A DNA stretch of 64,000 bases, taken from positions 1-64,000 of the forward strand of contig NZ_SJSN01000016.1 of NCBI RefSeq assembly GCF_004331675.1. Direction: 5' to 3'. The position numbers and the translations under genes are program-made. The notes below the pieces were generated by a model. That model worked only from the letters and a program-made list of their open reading frames with translations. It did not search any database and was not told the DNA's origin. The DNA comes from Pedobacter frigidisoli. Its GTDB lineage: Bacteria; Bacteroidota; Bacteroidia; Sphingobacteriales; Sphingobacteriaceae. The stretch's first letter is position 1. Every line of letters begins with the position of its first letter. Of the stretch, positions 24,243 to 33,734 are shown in pieces.

Positions 24243-26663
24243 ATGCTCAAATTTCGGCTAATCCTTTTCCTTTTAATTGCGGGTTGCAGCTTAGCGATTG
24301 CTCAACCATTGGTTAGGGTTTCAGGAATAGTTTATAGCGAAGAAAAATTACCGTTATCGCAGGTTACAGTTATTGTTTTAGATCAGGCGCAATCTACCGT
24401 GACTGATGAATTTGGCGTTTATACCATCTACTCAAAATCAAAAACTTTCAGTATTAAATACTCTTTGCTCGGTTACCAACCGCAAACGCTGAAATTTAAT
24501 GAACGTTCGGGTGCACGAATTACACAGCAAGTTAATTTGGTGGCCAATATAAATGAGCTGGAACAGGTTAACATTACGAATAAACAGAATCAGCTAAGCA
24601 ATACCACTACGATTAATATTGCAGATATCGCTTCGATGCCTTTGGTTTCAGGGAATTTTGAAACAATGCTCAAAACCTTGCCTGGGGTATCTACAAATAA
24701 TGAATTAAGTGCCCAATATAGTGTTCGAGGTGGAAATTTCGATGAAAATTTGATTTATATTAACGATGTAGAAATTAACAGGCCAGTATTAATTCGGAAC
24801 GGACAGCAGGAGGGATTGAGTTTTATAAATTCTGAATTGGTAAGTAAGGCTAAATTCTCTGCAGGTGGCTTTGAAGCTAAATATGGTGATAAACTCTCAT
24901 CAGTTTTGGATATTAGGTATGATAAACCAGATAGCAATCAAACCATTTTAAGCACCAGTCTTTTAAATACATCGCTGACCGCAAAACGAATTTTCAAACG
25001 AAGTTTTCTGCTGGCTGGATTACGATATAAAAACAATTCGAGTGTGCTTATTAAACAGGATGAAAAAGGAAGTTATAGTCCGAATTTTGCTGATGCGCAA
25101 TTGATGTATCAATATGATTTCTCGCCAAAGTTTAACATTAGCGTATTGGGAAATTTGAATTTAGGTCAGTTTAAGTTAGAGCCTACAAACCGTGAAACAC
25201 AATTTGGAACGTTAAGTACTACTTTACGTTTAAATGTTGATTATACTGGCCAGGAAATTGATGATTACCAAACTTTAGGAACGGCAGTAACCGCAACTTA
25301 TTCGCCAAAGCCAAATTTGGTTATCAAATTTATCAACAGCTACTTTAATACCATCGAAAGAGAACGTTTTGATATTGATGGAAGATATGTTTTTGATGAA
25401 GTTGATAATACTTTTTCTGTTGAAAATTTTGGCCCGATTACGAAAAATAGGGGCATAGGAAGTTATTATAATTATGGTCGTAATAGCCTAAATACGCAGA
25501 TTTTTGCATCTGAAATTAAGGTCGACCAGAACTTTAATAATCATGTTTTTTCCTGGGGATTGAAGTTCGATAAATCTAAATACGATGACCGTTTAAATGA
25601 GTATAACTACACTGATTCAGCTGGATATATTTTGCCAAATAATTCTAAAAATATTGTATTTCAGAATGTAATTAATGTAGAAAACAACATCGATATTAAG
25701 AACTACAGTGCTTATATTCAGGATAGTTACTCGCTTTCAAATTATGCAGAACTTCAATTGGGTGCTCGTGCAACTTACAGTTCTTTAAGTAAACAATTAC
25801 TGATTAGTCCGAGGATGTTGATTGCTTACCGACCGAATTCGAACAATAAAATTTTAAGGTTTACTGCTGGTGTTTACAAACAACCACCATCTTACCGAAC
25901 CATTCGCGATTTTACAGGGAAGTTGAATATTAATCAAAAAGCACAGAGTTCTTATAATACTTCTATAGGGTATGATTATGCCTTTGACGCTTTCGGAACA
26001 CGTTTAAAGTTTACATCTGAAGCTTATTTTAAATATTCGGACAGGCTGATTCCTTATAAAATTGATAACCTTAGGATTAAATATTTGGCTGATGAGGTTT
26101 CGAGAGGATATGCTTACGGGGCGGATTTTAGTATTGGCGGGGAGTTCGTAAAAGATTTGGTTTCTTATTTTCGTATGTCGGTTATGCACGCCAACGAAGA
26201 TATTATTGGCGATAGTTATGTTCAAAATGGCGAAACCATTTATCCTGGTTATTTAAAGCGCCCAACCGACCAAAGGGTAAATTTCTCTATCTTCTTTCAG
26301 GATAGATTGTTGAATAGTCCGACTTATAAAGTACACCTTAATGCTTTGTATGGTTCGCGTTTGCCAATTGGTCCGTCGCAAACGCCAAGATATTTAGATA
26401 AGTTTTATGTTCCATCGTATAAAAGGGTAGATATAGGTTTTTCAAAGGATTTTTTGGATGATGCAGCATTGCATAAACCTAAGTTTTTAGATAGAAATTT
26501 TAACTCGGTTATTCTGTTTTTCGAGGTTTTTAATATGTTGAACATTGATAACACAGTCTCTTATTTGTGGCTGAAAGATGTTGATAATGTACAGTATGCG
26601 ATTCCTAATTATTTAACAGGACGACAGTTTAATTTGAAATTGATTGTGAAGTTGAAGAATTGA
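24243..26663 (+). CDS. TonB-dependent receptor with N-terminal CarboxypepD_reg domain
   Basis: The 806-aa outer-membrane protein has a signal peptide (cleavage likely after AIAQ near 20; the internal AGC is probably not a lipobox), a carboxypeptidase-like regulatory domain (about 25-105), a plug domain (about 120-225, with PGVSTNNELSAQYSVRGGNFDENLIYI) and a C-terminal beta-barrel. No SusD partner follows, so it is not a SusCD pair. The ligand, such as a siderophore, peptide or sugar, is unknown. Confidence 0.9.
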   Translation: MLKFRLILFLLIAGCSLAIAQPLVRVSGIVYSEEKLPLSQVTVIVLDQAQSTVTDEFGVYTIYSKSKTFSIKYSLLGYQPQTLKFNERSGARITQQVNLVANINELEQVNITNKQNQLSNTTTINIADIASMPLVSGNFETMLKTLPGVSTNNELSAQYSVRGGNFDENLIYINDVEINRPVLIRNGQQEGLSFINSELVSKAKFSAGGFEAKYGDKLSSVLDIRYDKPDSNQTILSTSLLNTSLTAKRIFKRSFLLAGLRYKNNSSVLIKQDEKGSYSPNFADAQLMYQYDFSPKFNISVLGNLNLGQFKLEPTNRETQFGTLSTTLRLNVDYTGQEIDDYQTLGTAVTATYSPKPNLVIKFINSYFNTIERERFDIDGRYVFDEVDNTFSVENFGPITKNRGIGSYYNYGRNSLNTQIFASEIKVDQNFNNHVFSWGLKFDKSKYDDRLNEYNYTDSAGYILPNNSKNIVFQNVINVENNIDIKNYSAYIQDSYSLSNYAELQLGARATYSSLSKQLLISPRMLIAYRPNSNNKILRFTAGVYKQPPSYRTIRDFTGKLNINQKAQSSYNTSIGYDYAFDAFGTRLKFTSEAYFKYSDRLIPYKIDNLRIKYLADEVSRGYAYGADFSIGGEFVKDLVSYFRMSVMHANEDIIGDSYVQNGETIYPGYLKRPTDQRVNFSIFFQDRLLNSPTYKVHLNALYGSRLPIGPSQTPRYLDKFYVPSYKRVDIGFSKDFLDDAALHKPKFLDRNFNSVILFFEVFNMLNIDNTVSYLWLKDVDNVQYAIPNYLTGRQFNLKLIVKLKN

Positions 26664-26701
26664 CCAAGATTATAGGATTTTGTAACATGGCAACTATATA
26701 T

Positions 26702-26784
26702 CCGTTGGTTGAAACCAACGGTAATGAGTATTCGTTTTGCTTATAAATTATGCTGTTCATTGCAGTCTGCTTTAGCTGACTGTT
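26702..26784. repeat. CCGTTGG palindromes
   Basis: CCGTTGGTTGAAACCAACGG (26702-26721) is an 8-bp perfect inverted repeat around TGAA, and CAGTCTGCTTTAGCTGACTG (26765-26784) is an imperfect palindrome. The first resembles the unit at 9762-9781. It lies in the 609-bp gap after the TonB receptor, together with composite copy 3. Confidence 0.55.
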
Positions 26785-26855
26785 TCTTTAATTGGCGATT
26801 GAGGCTTTAGCCAAATTATACAACTTGTACGGAAAAACATCCTAAGAATTACATA

Positions 26856-27104
26856 CCCTGAGTAATCTAAACCCGACAAAAGCGAAAATACTTTTTGTTT
26901 TAGCAACGCTAAATATATTGTCATGCTGAGGCACAAAGCATCTGCAACCGATGAAACAGATTATTCATTTATGAATTATTTTTTTTTAGGAATTCATGCT
27001 TGCTTCGCAGGTCTTCGTTCCTCAGAATGACAGAAGTTAACAAAAAAGATTGAAGCGGATGGCGGGACTGCTGAAACCCAAGAACCACTTTTTTTGCTTT
27101 TCAA
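26856..27104 (-). repeat. Composite interspersed repeat, copy 3
   Basis: Starts CCTGAGTAATCTAAACCCGA and ends GCTTTTCAA. Contains AAGCGAAAATACTTTTTG, the hairpin arms TTGTCATGCTGAGGCACAAA and TTCGTTCCTCAGAATGACAG, AAAAGATTGAAGCGG and GGCGGGACTG. An additional insert of about 40 nt with an AATTCAT inverted pair lies in the hairpin loop. No gene is seen in 26664-27272. Confidence 0.8.
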
Positions 27105-27272
27105 ATAATTTAAATCTTCAAAATTAGGTTAATCGTTTTAATTGCAAAAAAGGCAACAAAACTGTTAATTTCCGCTTAATTTTTAACAAAATTTAATTTT
27201 TTATGATACGATTTTGTAGGCAGAACTGCTTTAAAAATTTTACATTTACGGCATAATCATTTATATAATAAG

Positions 27273-28346
27273 ATGAAGCATAATTTTGGCGCAGGCCCTT
27301 GTATTTTACCTCAAGAAGTGTTTAAACAAGCTGCACAGGCAGTTTTAGATTTTAACGATGGATTATCAATTTTAGAAATTTCGCACAGAACAACCGAATT
27401 TGAGGCAGTTGTTGCTGAAGCCGATAAGTTGGTAAAAGAGTTATTAAACGTGCCGTCGGGTTATTCCGTTTTATTTTTACAAGGCGGTGCAAGTTTGCAA
27501 TTTGCAATGGTTCCAATGAATTTATTAGGCGATGGACAAACGGCAAGTTATTTAGATACAGGCGTTTGGGCAACCAAAGCATTAAAGGAAGCTAAATTTG
27601 TAGGTAATGTTAATGTTATTGCATCTTCCAAAGATTCGAACTACACTTTTATTCCAAAGGATTTTGAAATCCCTGCTGATAGTGCATATTTCCACTATAC
27701 TTCGAACAATACGATTTACGGAACTGAACTTTTTGAAGTTCCAAAAACGGATGTTCCTGTAGTTTGTGATATGTCATCGGATATTATGAGTCGTGTGATT
27801 GATGTTTCGAAATTCGATTTGATTTATGCGGGTGCACAAAAAAATATCGGTCCTGCAGGATTAACGATTGTGATTGTAAAAAATGATGCATTGGGTAAAA
27901 TCGACCGTAAAAATCCATCGATGTTAAATTATCAATCTCATATTGATAATGATTCGATGTATAATACGCCTCCAGTTTTTTCTATATATGTCGCTTTATT
28001 AAATCTTCGTTGGTTAAAATCGAAAGGTGGCGTTGCTGAAATAGAAAAAGAGAATAAGCAAAAAGCTGAAGCACTTTACAGAGAAATAGACCGTAATCCT
28101 TTGTTTAAAGGAACTTGTGCCGTTGAGGACCGTTCTAGAATGAATATTTGTTTCGTAATGGAAAATCCTGAACTGGAAAAACCATTTTTGAAATATGCTG
28201 AAGATGAGGGGATAGTTGGTATTAAAGGACATAGAAGTGTGGGCGGTTTCCGTGCATCGATGTATAATGCGTTGCCAATTACGAGCGTACATGCTTTAAT
28301 TGATGCGATGCAAGTATTCGAAGAGAAACAAGCAAAAGCAAATTAG
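27273..28346 (+). CDS. serC: Phosphoserine aminotransferase
   Basis: PLP enzyme converting 3-phosphohydroxypyruvate and glutamate to phosphoserine in serine synthesis. The 357-aa protein starts MKHNFGAGPCILPQEVF and has FLQGGASLQFAMVPMN and the PLP-lysine motif YAGAQKNIGPAG. The C-terminal substrate-binding segment is GHRSVGGFRASMYNA. It is 56 bp from the next gene, a 3-phosphoglycerate dehydrogenase, which makes its substrate. Confidence 0.97.
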   Translation: MKHNFGAGPCILPQEVFKQAAQAVLDFNDGLSILEISHRTTEFEAVVAEADKLVKELLNVPSGYSVLFLQGGASLQFAMVPMNLLGDGQTASYLDTGVWATKALKEAKFVGNVNVIASSKDSNYTFIPKDFEIPADSAYFHYTSNNTIYGTELFEVPKTDVPVVCDMSSDIMSRVIDVSKFDLIYAGAQKNIGPAGLTIVIVKNDALGKIDRKNPSMLNYQSHIDNDSMYNTPPVFSIYVALLNLRWLKSKGGVAEIEKENKQKAEALYREIDRNPLFKGTCAVEDRSRMNICFVMENPELEKPFLKYAEDEGIVGIKGHRSVGGFRASMYNALPITSVHALIDAMQVFEEKQAKAN

Positions 28347-28417
28347 TTTAAATTTTAACAGATAATTGATTCGCATTTTAATCTGTGCAATCAATTTAAT
28401 CAGTGAAATCATTTATT

Positions 28418-29368
28418 ATGATTAAGATATTAGCAAACGATGGAATTGACCCTATCGGAAAAGAATTATTAGAAAAAGCAGGTTTCCAGGTGGATACGGA
28501 AACTATTGCTCAAGACCAACTAGCCGAGGCTTTAAAAAAGTACGATGCCATTACGGTTCGTAGTGCAACAAAAATTAGAAAAGAATTAATTGATGCCGTT
28601 CCAAACATTAAATTAATTGGTAGAGGTGGTGTTGGTATGGATAATATTGATGTTGAATATGCTCGCAGTCAAGGTGTTGCAGTAGTAAATACTCCAGCGG
28701 CGTCTTCATTATCAGTTGCAGAGTTAGTGTTTTCTCATTTATTTACTGGAATTAGATTCTTACAAGATAGCAACCGCAAAATGCCGGTTGAGGGTTCAAC
28801 GCAATTCAATAACCTTAAAAAAGCTTATGCTAAAGGCACTGAATTAAGTGGTAAAACTATCGGTATTATTGGTTTCGGTCGTATTGGTAGAGCAACTGCA
28901 AAAGTAGCTTTAGGTTTAGGAATGAACGTTTTAGCTTACGATTTATATCCATCAGAATCTGAAATTACTTTAGAATTTCAAGGTGGAAAATCAGTAAGTA
29001 TTCCAATTAAAACGGTTTCTTTAGATGAAGTTATCGCTGGTAGCGATTTCTTCAGCTTGCACACGCCATTTGCTGATAAACCTATTTTAGGTGCTGAAGA
29101 GTTCGCTAAAATGAAAAATGGTGTTGGTATTGTAAATTGCTCTCGTGGTGGAACGATTGATGAGCATGCTTTAATTGAGGCATTGGATTCTGGAAAAGTT
29201 GCATTTTCTGGTTTAGATGTTTTTGATAACGAACCTACGCCATTGGCAGCAATTTTAACTCATCCGAAAATCTCTTTAACACCTCATATTGGCGCATCAA
29301 CTAACGAAGCACAAGAACGTATTGGTACGGAACTAGCAACTTTGATTATTGAGCATTTTAAGAAATAA
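28418..29368 (+). CDS. serA: D-3-phosphoglycerate dehydrogenase
   Basis: NAD-dependent 2-hydroxyacid dehydrogenase, 316 aa from the ATG at 28418. A GTG at 28403 would add five residues, but MIKILANDGIDPIG is the more natural start. The Rossmann motif is GKTIGIIGFGRIGRATAK. Catalytic Arg is in NCSRGGTIDE, Glu in FDNEPTP, and His in LTPHIGASTNEAQ. No C-terminal ACT domain is present, so classical serine feedback through ACT is absent. With serC it supplies serine from 3-phosphoglycerate. Confidence 0.93.
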   Translation: MIKILANDGIDPIGKELLEKAGFQVDTETIAQDQLAEALKKYDAITVRSATKIRKELIDAVPNIKLIGRGGVGMDNIDVEYARSQGVAVVNTPAASSLSVAELVFSHLFTGIRFLQDSNRKMPVEGSTQFNNLKKAYAKGTELSGKTIGIIGFGRIGRATAKVALGLGMNVLAYDLYPSESEITLEFQGGKSVSIPIKTVSLDEVIAGSDFFSLHTPFADKPILGAEEFAKMKNGVGIVNCSRGGTIDEHALIEALDSGKVAFSGLDVFDNEPTPLAAILTHPKISLTPHIGASTNEAQERIGTELATLIIEHFKK

Positions 29369-29378
29369 ATCAATTTCT

Positions 29379-29406
29379 CGTCATTGCGAGGCACGAAGCA
29401 ATCTTA
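29379..29406 (+). repeat. Single arm of the CGTCATTGCGAGG family
   Basis: A 28-nt half-site (CGTCATTGCGAGGCACGAAG and on) without a nearby partner arm, 10 nt after the serA stop. It matches the right arm of 30203-30285 in inverted orientation. Confidence 0.7.
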
Positions 29407-29427
29407 AAGCGATTAGTGTTTAATTCT

Positions 29428-29504
29428 AGAGTTACTAACTTTTAAAAAGTTAGTAACTCTTATATTCTGTTCAAACCTTGTAGGTTTTCAAAACCTACGA
29501 GGTT
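29428..29504. terminator. Two bidirectional hairpins between serA and the convergent small gene
   Basis: The first (29428-29460) is a perfect palindrome of 16 bp per arm starting AGAGTTACTAACTTTT. The second (29474-29504) pairs AACCTTGTAGGTTTT with AAAACCTACGAGGTT along up to 15 positions with one G-U. The second can serve the minus-strand small gene ending at 29512, and the first serA. Confidence 0.7.
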
Positions 29505-29511
29505 TATATCT

Positions 29512-29658
29512 TCAATCCAAAGCTTTCGTTAGCACCCAATAACGATAACCCAATATCGCTTTCTGAAAATTTGTCAATTTATTTGGGTCTTTTTTAATTA
29601 GGCTGGGTAAAATCACATTGTTAATTTTAACCAAAGTTTTAAACAGTGCTTTTATCAT
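29512..29658 (-). CDS. Small conserved-looking protein, 48 aa
   Basis: From the ATG at 29658 the protein is 48 aa, basic and ends FQKAILGYRYWVLTKALD. The pattern of a hydrophobic N-terminal helix, an LPSL-K segment and a final aromatic helix resembles short Bacteroidota proteins whose function I do not know. It overlaps the stop of the 172-aa gene by 20 bp, suggesting translational coupling. A longer frame beginning at 29694 would run deep into that gene and is less likely. Confidence 0.55.
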   Translation of the reverse strand: MIKALFKTLVKINNVILPSLIKKDPNKLTNFQKAILGYRYWVLTKALD

Positions 29659-30157
29659 AGCTTTTAAGTTTTTTATTGAAGAAATAAAATCCACCAGCCA
29701 TTACCAAAAGCAAAAATGCAATAATATAAAAGGATAAACTTCCATTATTTTTTTTGGCTAAATCGTTGGACAATTGTTCATTGTGGTCTTGCAGTTTCTT
29801 GATGGTTTGCCTGTAATTTTCAATTCTTTCTTCTGAATTATCAGCCACAGCCACTTTTTGTTGATTTTCTAAGTCTTTATAATCCATCAAAACTTTCAAC
29901 TCTTTAAAAATATTATTGTCGGTTAATACCACCTGACGAAGAATTTCATTTGAGTTTTTGATATCTTTTTTGGTTTGCCAACCGAATATTCCAGTGCGTT
30001 GATTTAGACTTTCATCATACTGTCCAAACCCCGAACTGCGTTCGGCAAGCAATGAATTTACTTTAACACGTTGAGCCGCAAAAGAGGCTGTATCTTGCTG
30101 TGCGAAAACTTGAAAATTTATAAATAGGAGGGAGAGCAAGTAAAAATATTTTTTCAT
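29639..30157 (-). CDS. Exported coiled-coil protein with C-terminal membrane anchor
   Basis: A 172-aa protein with a signal peptide (FQVFAQ near 20), a helical charged middle (YKDLENQQKVAVADNSEERI and the following QTIKKLQDHNEQL) likely to form a coiled coil, and a single C-terminal transmembrane helix (FYIIAFLLLVMAGGFYFF) followed by a basic tail. The bulk would sit in the periplasm. No catalytic residues are recognisable. Coupled to the following 48-aa gene. Confidence 0.7.
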   Translation of the reverse strand: MKKYFYLLSLLFINFQVFAQQDTASFAAQRVKVNSLLAERSSGFGQYDESLNQRTGIFGWQTKKDIKNSNEILRQVVLTDNNIFKELKVLMDYKDLENQQKVAVADNSEERIENYRQTIKKLQDHNEQLSNDLAKKNNGSLSFYIIAFLLLVMAGGFYFFNKKLKSYDKSTV

Positions 30158-30202
30158 GATGTATAAACGTGAAAAGAGTAGAAGTTGTTTGGATTTGAAT
30201 TA

Positions 30203-30285
30203 CGTCCTTTGCGAGGCACGAAGCAATCTTAAAACGATGGGCTTAGAGCGAACGCATTAAGATTGCTTCGTGCCTCGCAATGACG
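30203..30285. repeat. Inverted repeat, CGTCATTGCGAGG family
   Basis: Left arm 30203-30230 and right arm 30258-30285 match along about 27 bp except for a small indel (CGTCCTTTGC against CGTCATTGC). Spacer 27 nt. It lies between the 172-aa gene and the SAM hydrolase gene. Confidence 0.8.
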
Positions 30286-30338
30286 ACCGCTCTTATAGGT
30301 CTGGGAAATTAATCTTTTAGCTTTGGTCTTTCAGCTTT

Positions 30339-31118
30339 TTAAGGATGAAATTCAACCCGAACAATATCACCTAAGTGCAAACCTAATAAACCACTTGCTT
30401 TGCCTTTATTAATCGCGATTTCAAGGTGGTTACTAATTCCGAATAGACAAAGTTTTTCACCCTCTTGAACTTCGTTGTAATGCCAGCTTAATTGAGTAAT
30501 GGTTTCGCTTTTTCTGAAGTATAAAGTGAAGTCGCGATTCTTTTGGATTTTGGTAAAAAGGTCTTTCGTGATATTGGTAATTACGTTACAAAAAGTATCG
30601 ATATAAACAACACTCCCTCGAATGATATCACGTTCGATAACAGGATGTAAAAGCATCTTTTGCTCAATCTCTGCTACAGGTAAACCAATGTCTTTTAAGC
30701 GACCGCCTTTGGCTAAATGCGTTGCTGCTTTTACAAAAATATCAACCAAAGGAAAATGAAGATATTTCAAATCCTGCATAATATTTAGCTCAACAACATC
30801 TTCAGGAACATCATCAAAAAGTAGGGAGAAAATACCATTATCGGCACCAACAAAAAAGTGGTCGCGGTGCTTAATGGCGATATATTTTGTGTTTTCACTA
30901 TACACAGAATCGATTCCAATCAGGTGTACGGTATTTTTCGGGAAATAAGGATAAGCGTTCTTTAATAGGAATGCGGCATAAGAAATATTGAACGATGGAA
31001 CCTCATGGGTAATATCAACAATATTAACATTAGGCATAAGACCCAACAGACTACCTTTAAGGGCACTCTGGTAAAAATCTTTCGAACCTAAATCTGTTGT
31101 TAAAGTAATTATCCCCAT
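30339..31118 (-). CDS. S-adenosyl-L-methionine hydrolase (adenosine-forming), DUF62 family
   Basis: The family hydrolyses SAM to adenosine and methionine and is related to fluorinase and chlorinase. The N-terminal signature MGIITLTTDLGSKDFYQSALKG contains the conserved Asp, followed by NIVDITHEVPSFNISYAAFLL and GADNGIFS. The start at 31118 (259 aa) gives this canonical N-terminus; a frame to 31178 would add 20 unsupported residues. It is divergent from phoH. Confidence 0.87.
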   Translation of the reverse strand: MGIITLTTDLGSKDFYQSALKGSLLGLMPNVNIVDITHEVPSFNISYAAFLLKNAYPYFPKNTVHLIGIDSVYSENTKYIAIKHRDHFFVGADNGIFSLLFDDVPEDVVELNIMQDLKYLHFPLVDIFVKAATHLAKGGRLKDIGLPVAEIEQKMLLHPVIERDIIRGSVVYIDTFCNVITNITKDLFTKIQKNRDFTLYFRKSETITQLSWHYNEVQEGEKLCLFGISNHLEIAINKGKASGLLGLHLGDIVRVEFHP

Positions 31119-31221
31119 TAAAAATTCATTATTATTGCTTATTCTTGCGTAGAGGCATAAGCGTCTGCAAATATTCAAATTTTAATTAATATACCCCGAT
31201 AACTTTTTAAAATACTACAGT

Positions 31222-32181
31222 TTGAACGAATTAAAATTAACTCTGGATACCGTAAATCCCGCTCACTTTTGGGGGGCTAATAACGAGAATTACGAAATGA
31301 TTAAAGGTGCTTTCGCAAAATTAAAGATTGTTGCGAGGGGCAGCGGAGTTACCGTTCTAGGTGATGAACAGGAACTTAAGGCTTTCGAAGATAAATTTAA
31401 CCAGTTGGTTGCGCACATGGAAAAATATAGTGCAATGAGCAATAACGATGTTGAATCTATTTTGGGTGCTAAAGCAATTGGTGTAGAGAAAAAATCTGAA
31501 GCAGACCCGTCAGGCGGCGGTGGAGAGGTGATTGTTTTTGGTACAAACGGATTACTGGTTAAAGCCAGAACGGCGAATCAACGTAAAATGGTTACCAGCA
31601 TTACCAAAAACGATATTCTGTTCGCCATTGGCCCAGCTGGAACGGGTAAAACTTATACTGCAGTTGCTTTAGCTGTTCGAGCATTAAAGAATAAAGAAAT
31701 TAAGCGTATAATTCTAACTCGTCCGGCGGTGGAAGCAGGGGAGAACCTTGGTTTTTTACCTGGCGATTTAAAAGAAAAAATCGACCCGTATTTGCGTCCG
31801 CTTTATGATGCCTTGGATGATATGATTCCTGCGGAAAAGTTGAAGTTTTATATTGAGAACCGAACCATCGAGATTGCACCATTGGCTTTTATGCGAGGCC
31901 GTACCTTAGATAATTGTTTTGTTATTTTAGATGAAGCACAAAATGCGACCGACATGCAGTTAAAAATGTTTTTAACGCGTATGGGTCCAACAGCTAAGTT
32001 TATTGTTACTGGTGATGTTACTCAAATCGATTTACCTAAGAAGCAAATGTCAGGTTTGTTCAATGGCTTAAGAATTTTAGAAGATATTAAAGGTATCGAC
32101 ATTATTTATTTAAGTGGAGAAGATGTTGTCCGTCATAAATTGGTGAGAGATATTTTGAAAGCTTACGGAGATATTCAATAA
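31222..32181 (+). CDS. PhoH family ATPase, TTG start
   Basis: The 319-aa protein has a PhoH ATPase domain with Walker A GPAGTGKT (about residue 137), GFLPGDLKEKIDPYLRPLYD, and Walker B FVILDEAQN followed by MKMFLTRMG and VTGDVTQIDLP. PhoH proteins are linked to RNA metabolism. The start codon appears to be TTG: MNELKLTLDTVNPAHFWG matches the family N-terminus and no ATG or GTG precedes it in frame. Confidence 0.92.
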   Translation: MNELKLTLDTVNPAHFWGANNENYEMIKGAFAKLKIVARGSGVTVLGDEQELKAFEDKFNQLVAHMEKYSAMSNNDVESILGAKAIGVEKKSEADPSGGGGEVIVFGTNGLLVKARTANQRKMVTSITKNDILFAIGPAGTGKTYTAVALAVRALKNKEIKRIILTRPAVEAGENLGFLPGDLKEKIDPYLRPLYDALDDMIPAEKLKFYIENRTIEIAPLAFMRGRTLDNCFVILDEAQNATDMQLKMFLTRMGPTAKFIVTGDVTQIDLPKKQMSGLFNGLRILEDIKGIDIIYLSGEDVVRHKLVRDILKAYGDIQ

Positions 32182-32217
32182 GTCAGGTGTCCGAAGTCAA
32201 AATGCAGATTAGACTTT

Positions 32218-32294
32218 GCTAAGATGGCCGTCACCCTGAATTCATTTCAGTGCCTTTATAGCAGGATAGATGCTGAAATAAATTCAGCATGACG
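32218..32294. repeat. GTCATGCTGAAT-type inverted repeat with CTAAGATGGCCG end
   Basis: CTAAGATGGCCG (32218-32229) leads into CGTCACCCTGAATTCATTTC and, after a short spacer, CTGAAATAAATTCAGCATGA ending at 32294. It is the inverse arrangement of 21748-21872. Lies between phoH and a 92-aa gene. Confidence 0.7.
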
Positions 32295-32355
32295 ATGAGG
32301 ATAGGGTATACATTATCTATTATCTTCTTATAAAACTTCAGTTAGATTTAATTTT

Positions 32356-32634
32356 ATGGAAACCATTAATCTTCAAAACGATTTAAACCTTTCTTTTGAA
32401 AAGTTGCCGCATACCATAAGGTTAATCATTTCAAAAAATAATGAAGAATGGGTTTGTAGAAAGGAAAAGCTTAAAAAGCTATTTTCTTTTGCTGAAGTTG
32501 ATAAAGAACGTTTGTTTAAAGGTAGACTTCAACTATTAAAAAGTGATGATAAAATTGATATTCAAGTCAAGAGTGAACTTATTGGAGCAATTTCCAATGA
32601 AGCCTTTAAAAAAGCTTTAAGAAAATTAAAATAA
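32356..32634 (+). CDS. Hypothetical protein, 92 aa
   Basis: I do not recognise this protein. It is basic, mostly helical in appearance and without signal peptide or membrane segment. The order is an N-terminal acidic stretch (LQNDLNLSFEKLPHTIRLII), a WVCRKEKLKKLF segment and a Lys-rich C-terminus (AFKKALRKLK). It has its own hairpin terminator directly after the stop, supporting a real transcript. Located between phoH and purC. Confidence 0.6.
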   Translation: METINLQNDLNLSFEKLPHTIRLIISKNNEEWVCRKEKLKKLFSFAEVDKERLFKGRLQLLKSDDKIDIQVKSELIGAISNEAFKKALRKLK

Positions 32635-32640
32635 TTTAGA

Positions 32641-32670
32641 CCTCGTAGCTCCCTAACTACGGGGTTTTTT
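32641..32670 (+). terminator. Terminator after the 92-aa gene
   Basis: CCTCGTAG pairs with CTACGGGG (one G-U), loop of 8, then six Ts. It shares the CCTCGTAG core with the hairpins at 34134 and 29474. Confidence 0.85.
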
Positions 32671-32746
32671 ATTTATACATTTTATCTGCCGACTTCTCTC
32701 TTCCGACCTCGGACTTTCCGACTTTTTTATTTATTTTTATCCCCTC

Positions 32747-33691
32747 ATGAAAGCACTAAAAGAAACCCATTTTAATTTTCCAAATCAGAGTAATTTTTAT
32801 AAAGGTAAAGTACGAGATGTTTACACTATAGCCGATAAATTTATGGTAATGGTAGTATCAGACCGTATTTCTGCATTCGATGTAGTTTTGCCCGAAGCCA
32901 TTCCTTTTAAAGGTCAGGTGTTGAACCAAATTGCTGCAAAATTCTTATCTGCTACACAGGATATTGTTCCAAACTGGGTCTTAGCTGTTCCCGACCCGAT
33001 GGTTACAATCGGTCGCATTTGCGAACCTTTTAAAGTTGAAATGGTAATTAGAGGTTATTTGGCTGGTCATGCTTGGCGTGAATATAGCGCAGGCAAACGT
33101 TCGGTTTGTGGCGTTTCCTTGCCCGATGGATTAAAGGAAAATGATAAATTACCTCAACCAATTATCACACCAACCACAAAGGCATCAGTTGGGCATGATG
33201 AAGATATTTCTAAAGAAGCTATTTTAGCTAAGGGAATCGTTTCATTATTAGATTATGAAAAATTAGAAGAATATACCTTTGCTTTATATCAGCGTGGAAC
33301 CGAAATTGCTGCAAAAAGCGGTTTAATTTTGGTTGATACAAAATACGAATTCGGTGCTGCTGATGGTATGATTTATTTAATTGATGAAATTCACACACCA
33401 GATTCTTCTCGCTATTTTTATGCTGATGGATATCAGGAACGTCAAAATGCAGATGAGCCACAAAAGCAACTTTCTAAAGAATTTGTAAGAAAATGGTTGA
33501 TTGAAAATGGTTTCCAAGGCAAAGATGCTCAGGTTGTTCCGGAAATGACACCTGAAATTGTAAATTCAATTTCAGAAAGGTACATAGAACTTTACGAACA
33601 GATTGTTGGCGAAAAGTTTATAAAAGCAGATGCTGATGAGATTTCAAACCGCATTGAAAGTAATGTCATACAGGCAATTCAAACGCTTTAA
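32747..33691 (+). CDS. purC: Phosphoribosylaminoimidazole-succinocarboxamide synthase
   Basis: Purine pathway enzyme joining CAIR and aspartate to give SAICAR. The 314-aa protein has YKGKVRDVYTI near the start, the SAICAR signatures VEMVIRGYLAGHAWREY and LILVDTKYEFG, and IDEIHTPDSSRYF. It belongs to the longer (about 300 aa) class found in Bacteroidota and fungi. A STAS gene follows after 43 bp in the same direction. Confidence 0.96.
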   Translation: MKALKETHFNFPNQSNFYKGKVRDVYTIADKFMVMVVSDRISAFDVVLPEAIPFKGQVLNQIAAKFLSATQDIVPNWVLAVPDPMVTIGRICEPFKVEMVIRGYLAGHAWREYSAGKRSVCGVSLPDGLKENDKLPQPIITPTTKASVGHDEDISKEAILAKGIVSLLDYEKLEEYTFALYQRGTEIAAKSGLILVDTKYEFGAADGMIYLIDEIHTPDSSRYFYADGYQERQNADEPQKQLSKEFVRKWLIENGFQGKDAQVVPEMTPEIVNSISERYIELYEQIVGEKFIKADADEISNRIESNVIQAIQTL

Positions 33692-33734
33692 TCTAAAGAA
33701 ATTTTATACATTAGTAGAATTAAGAATAGAAGCA

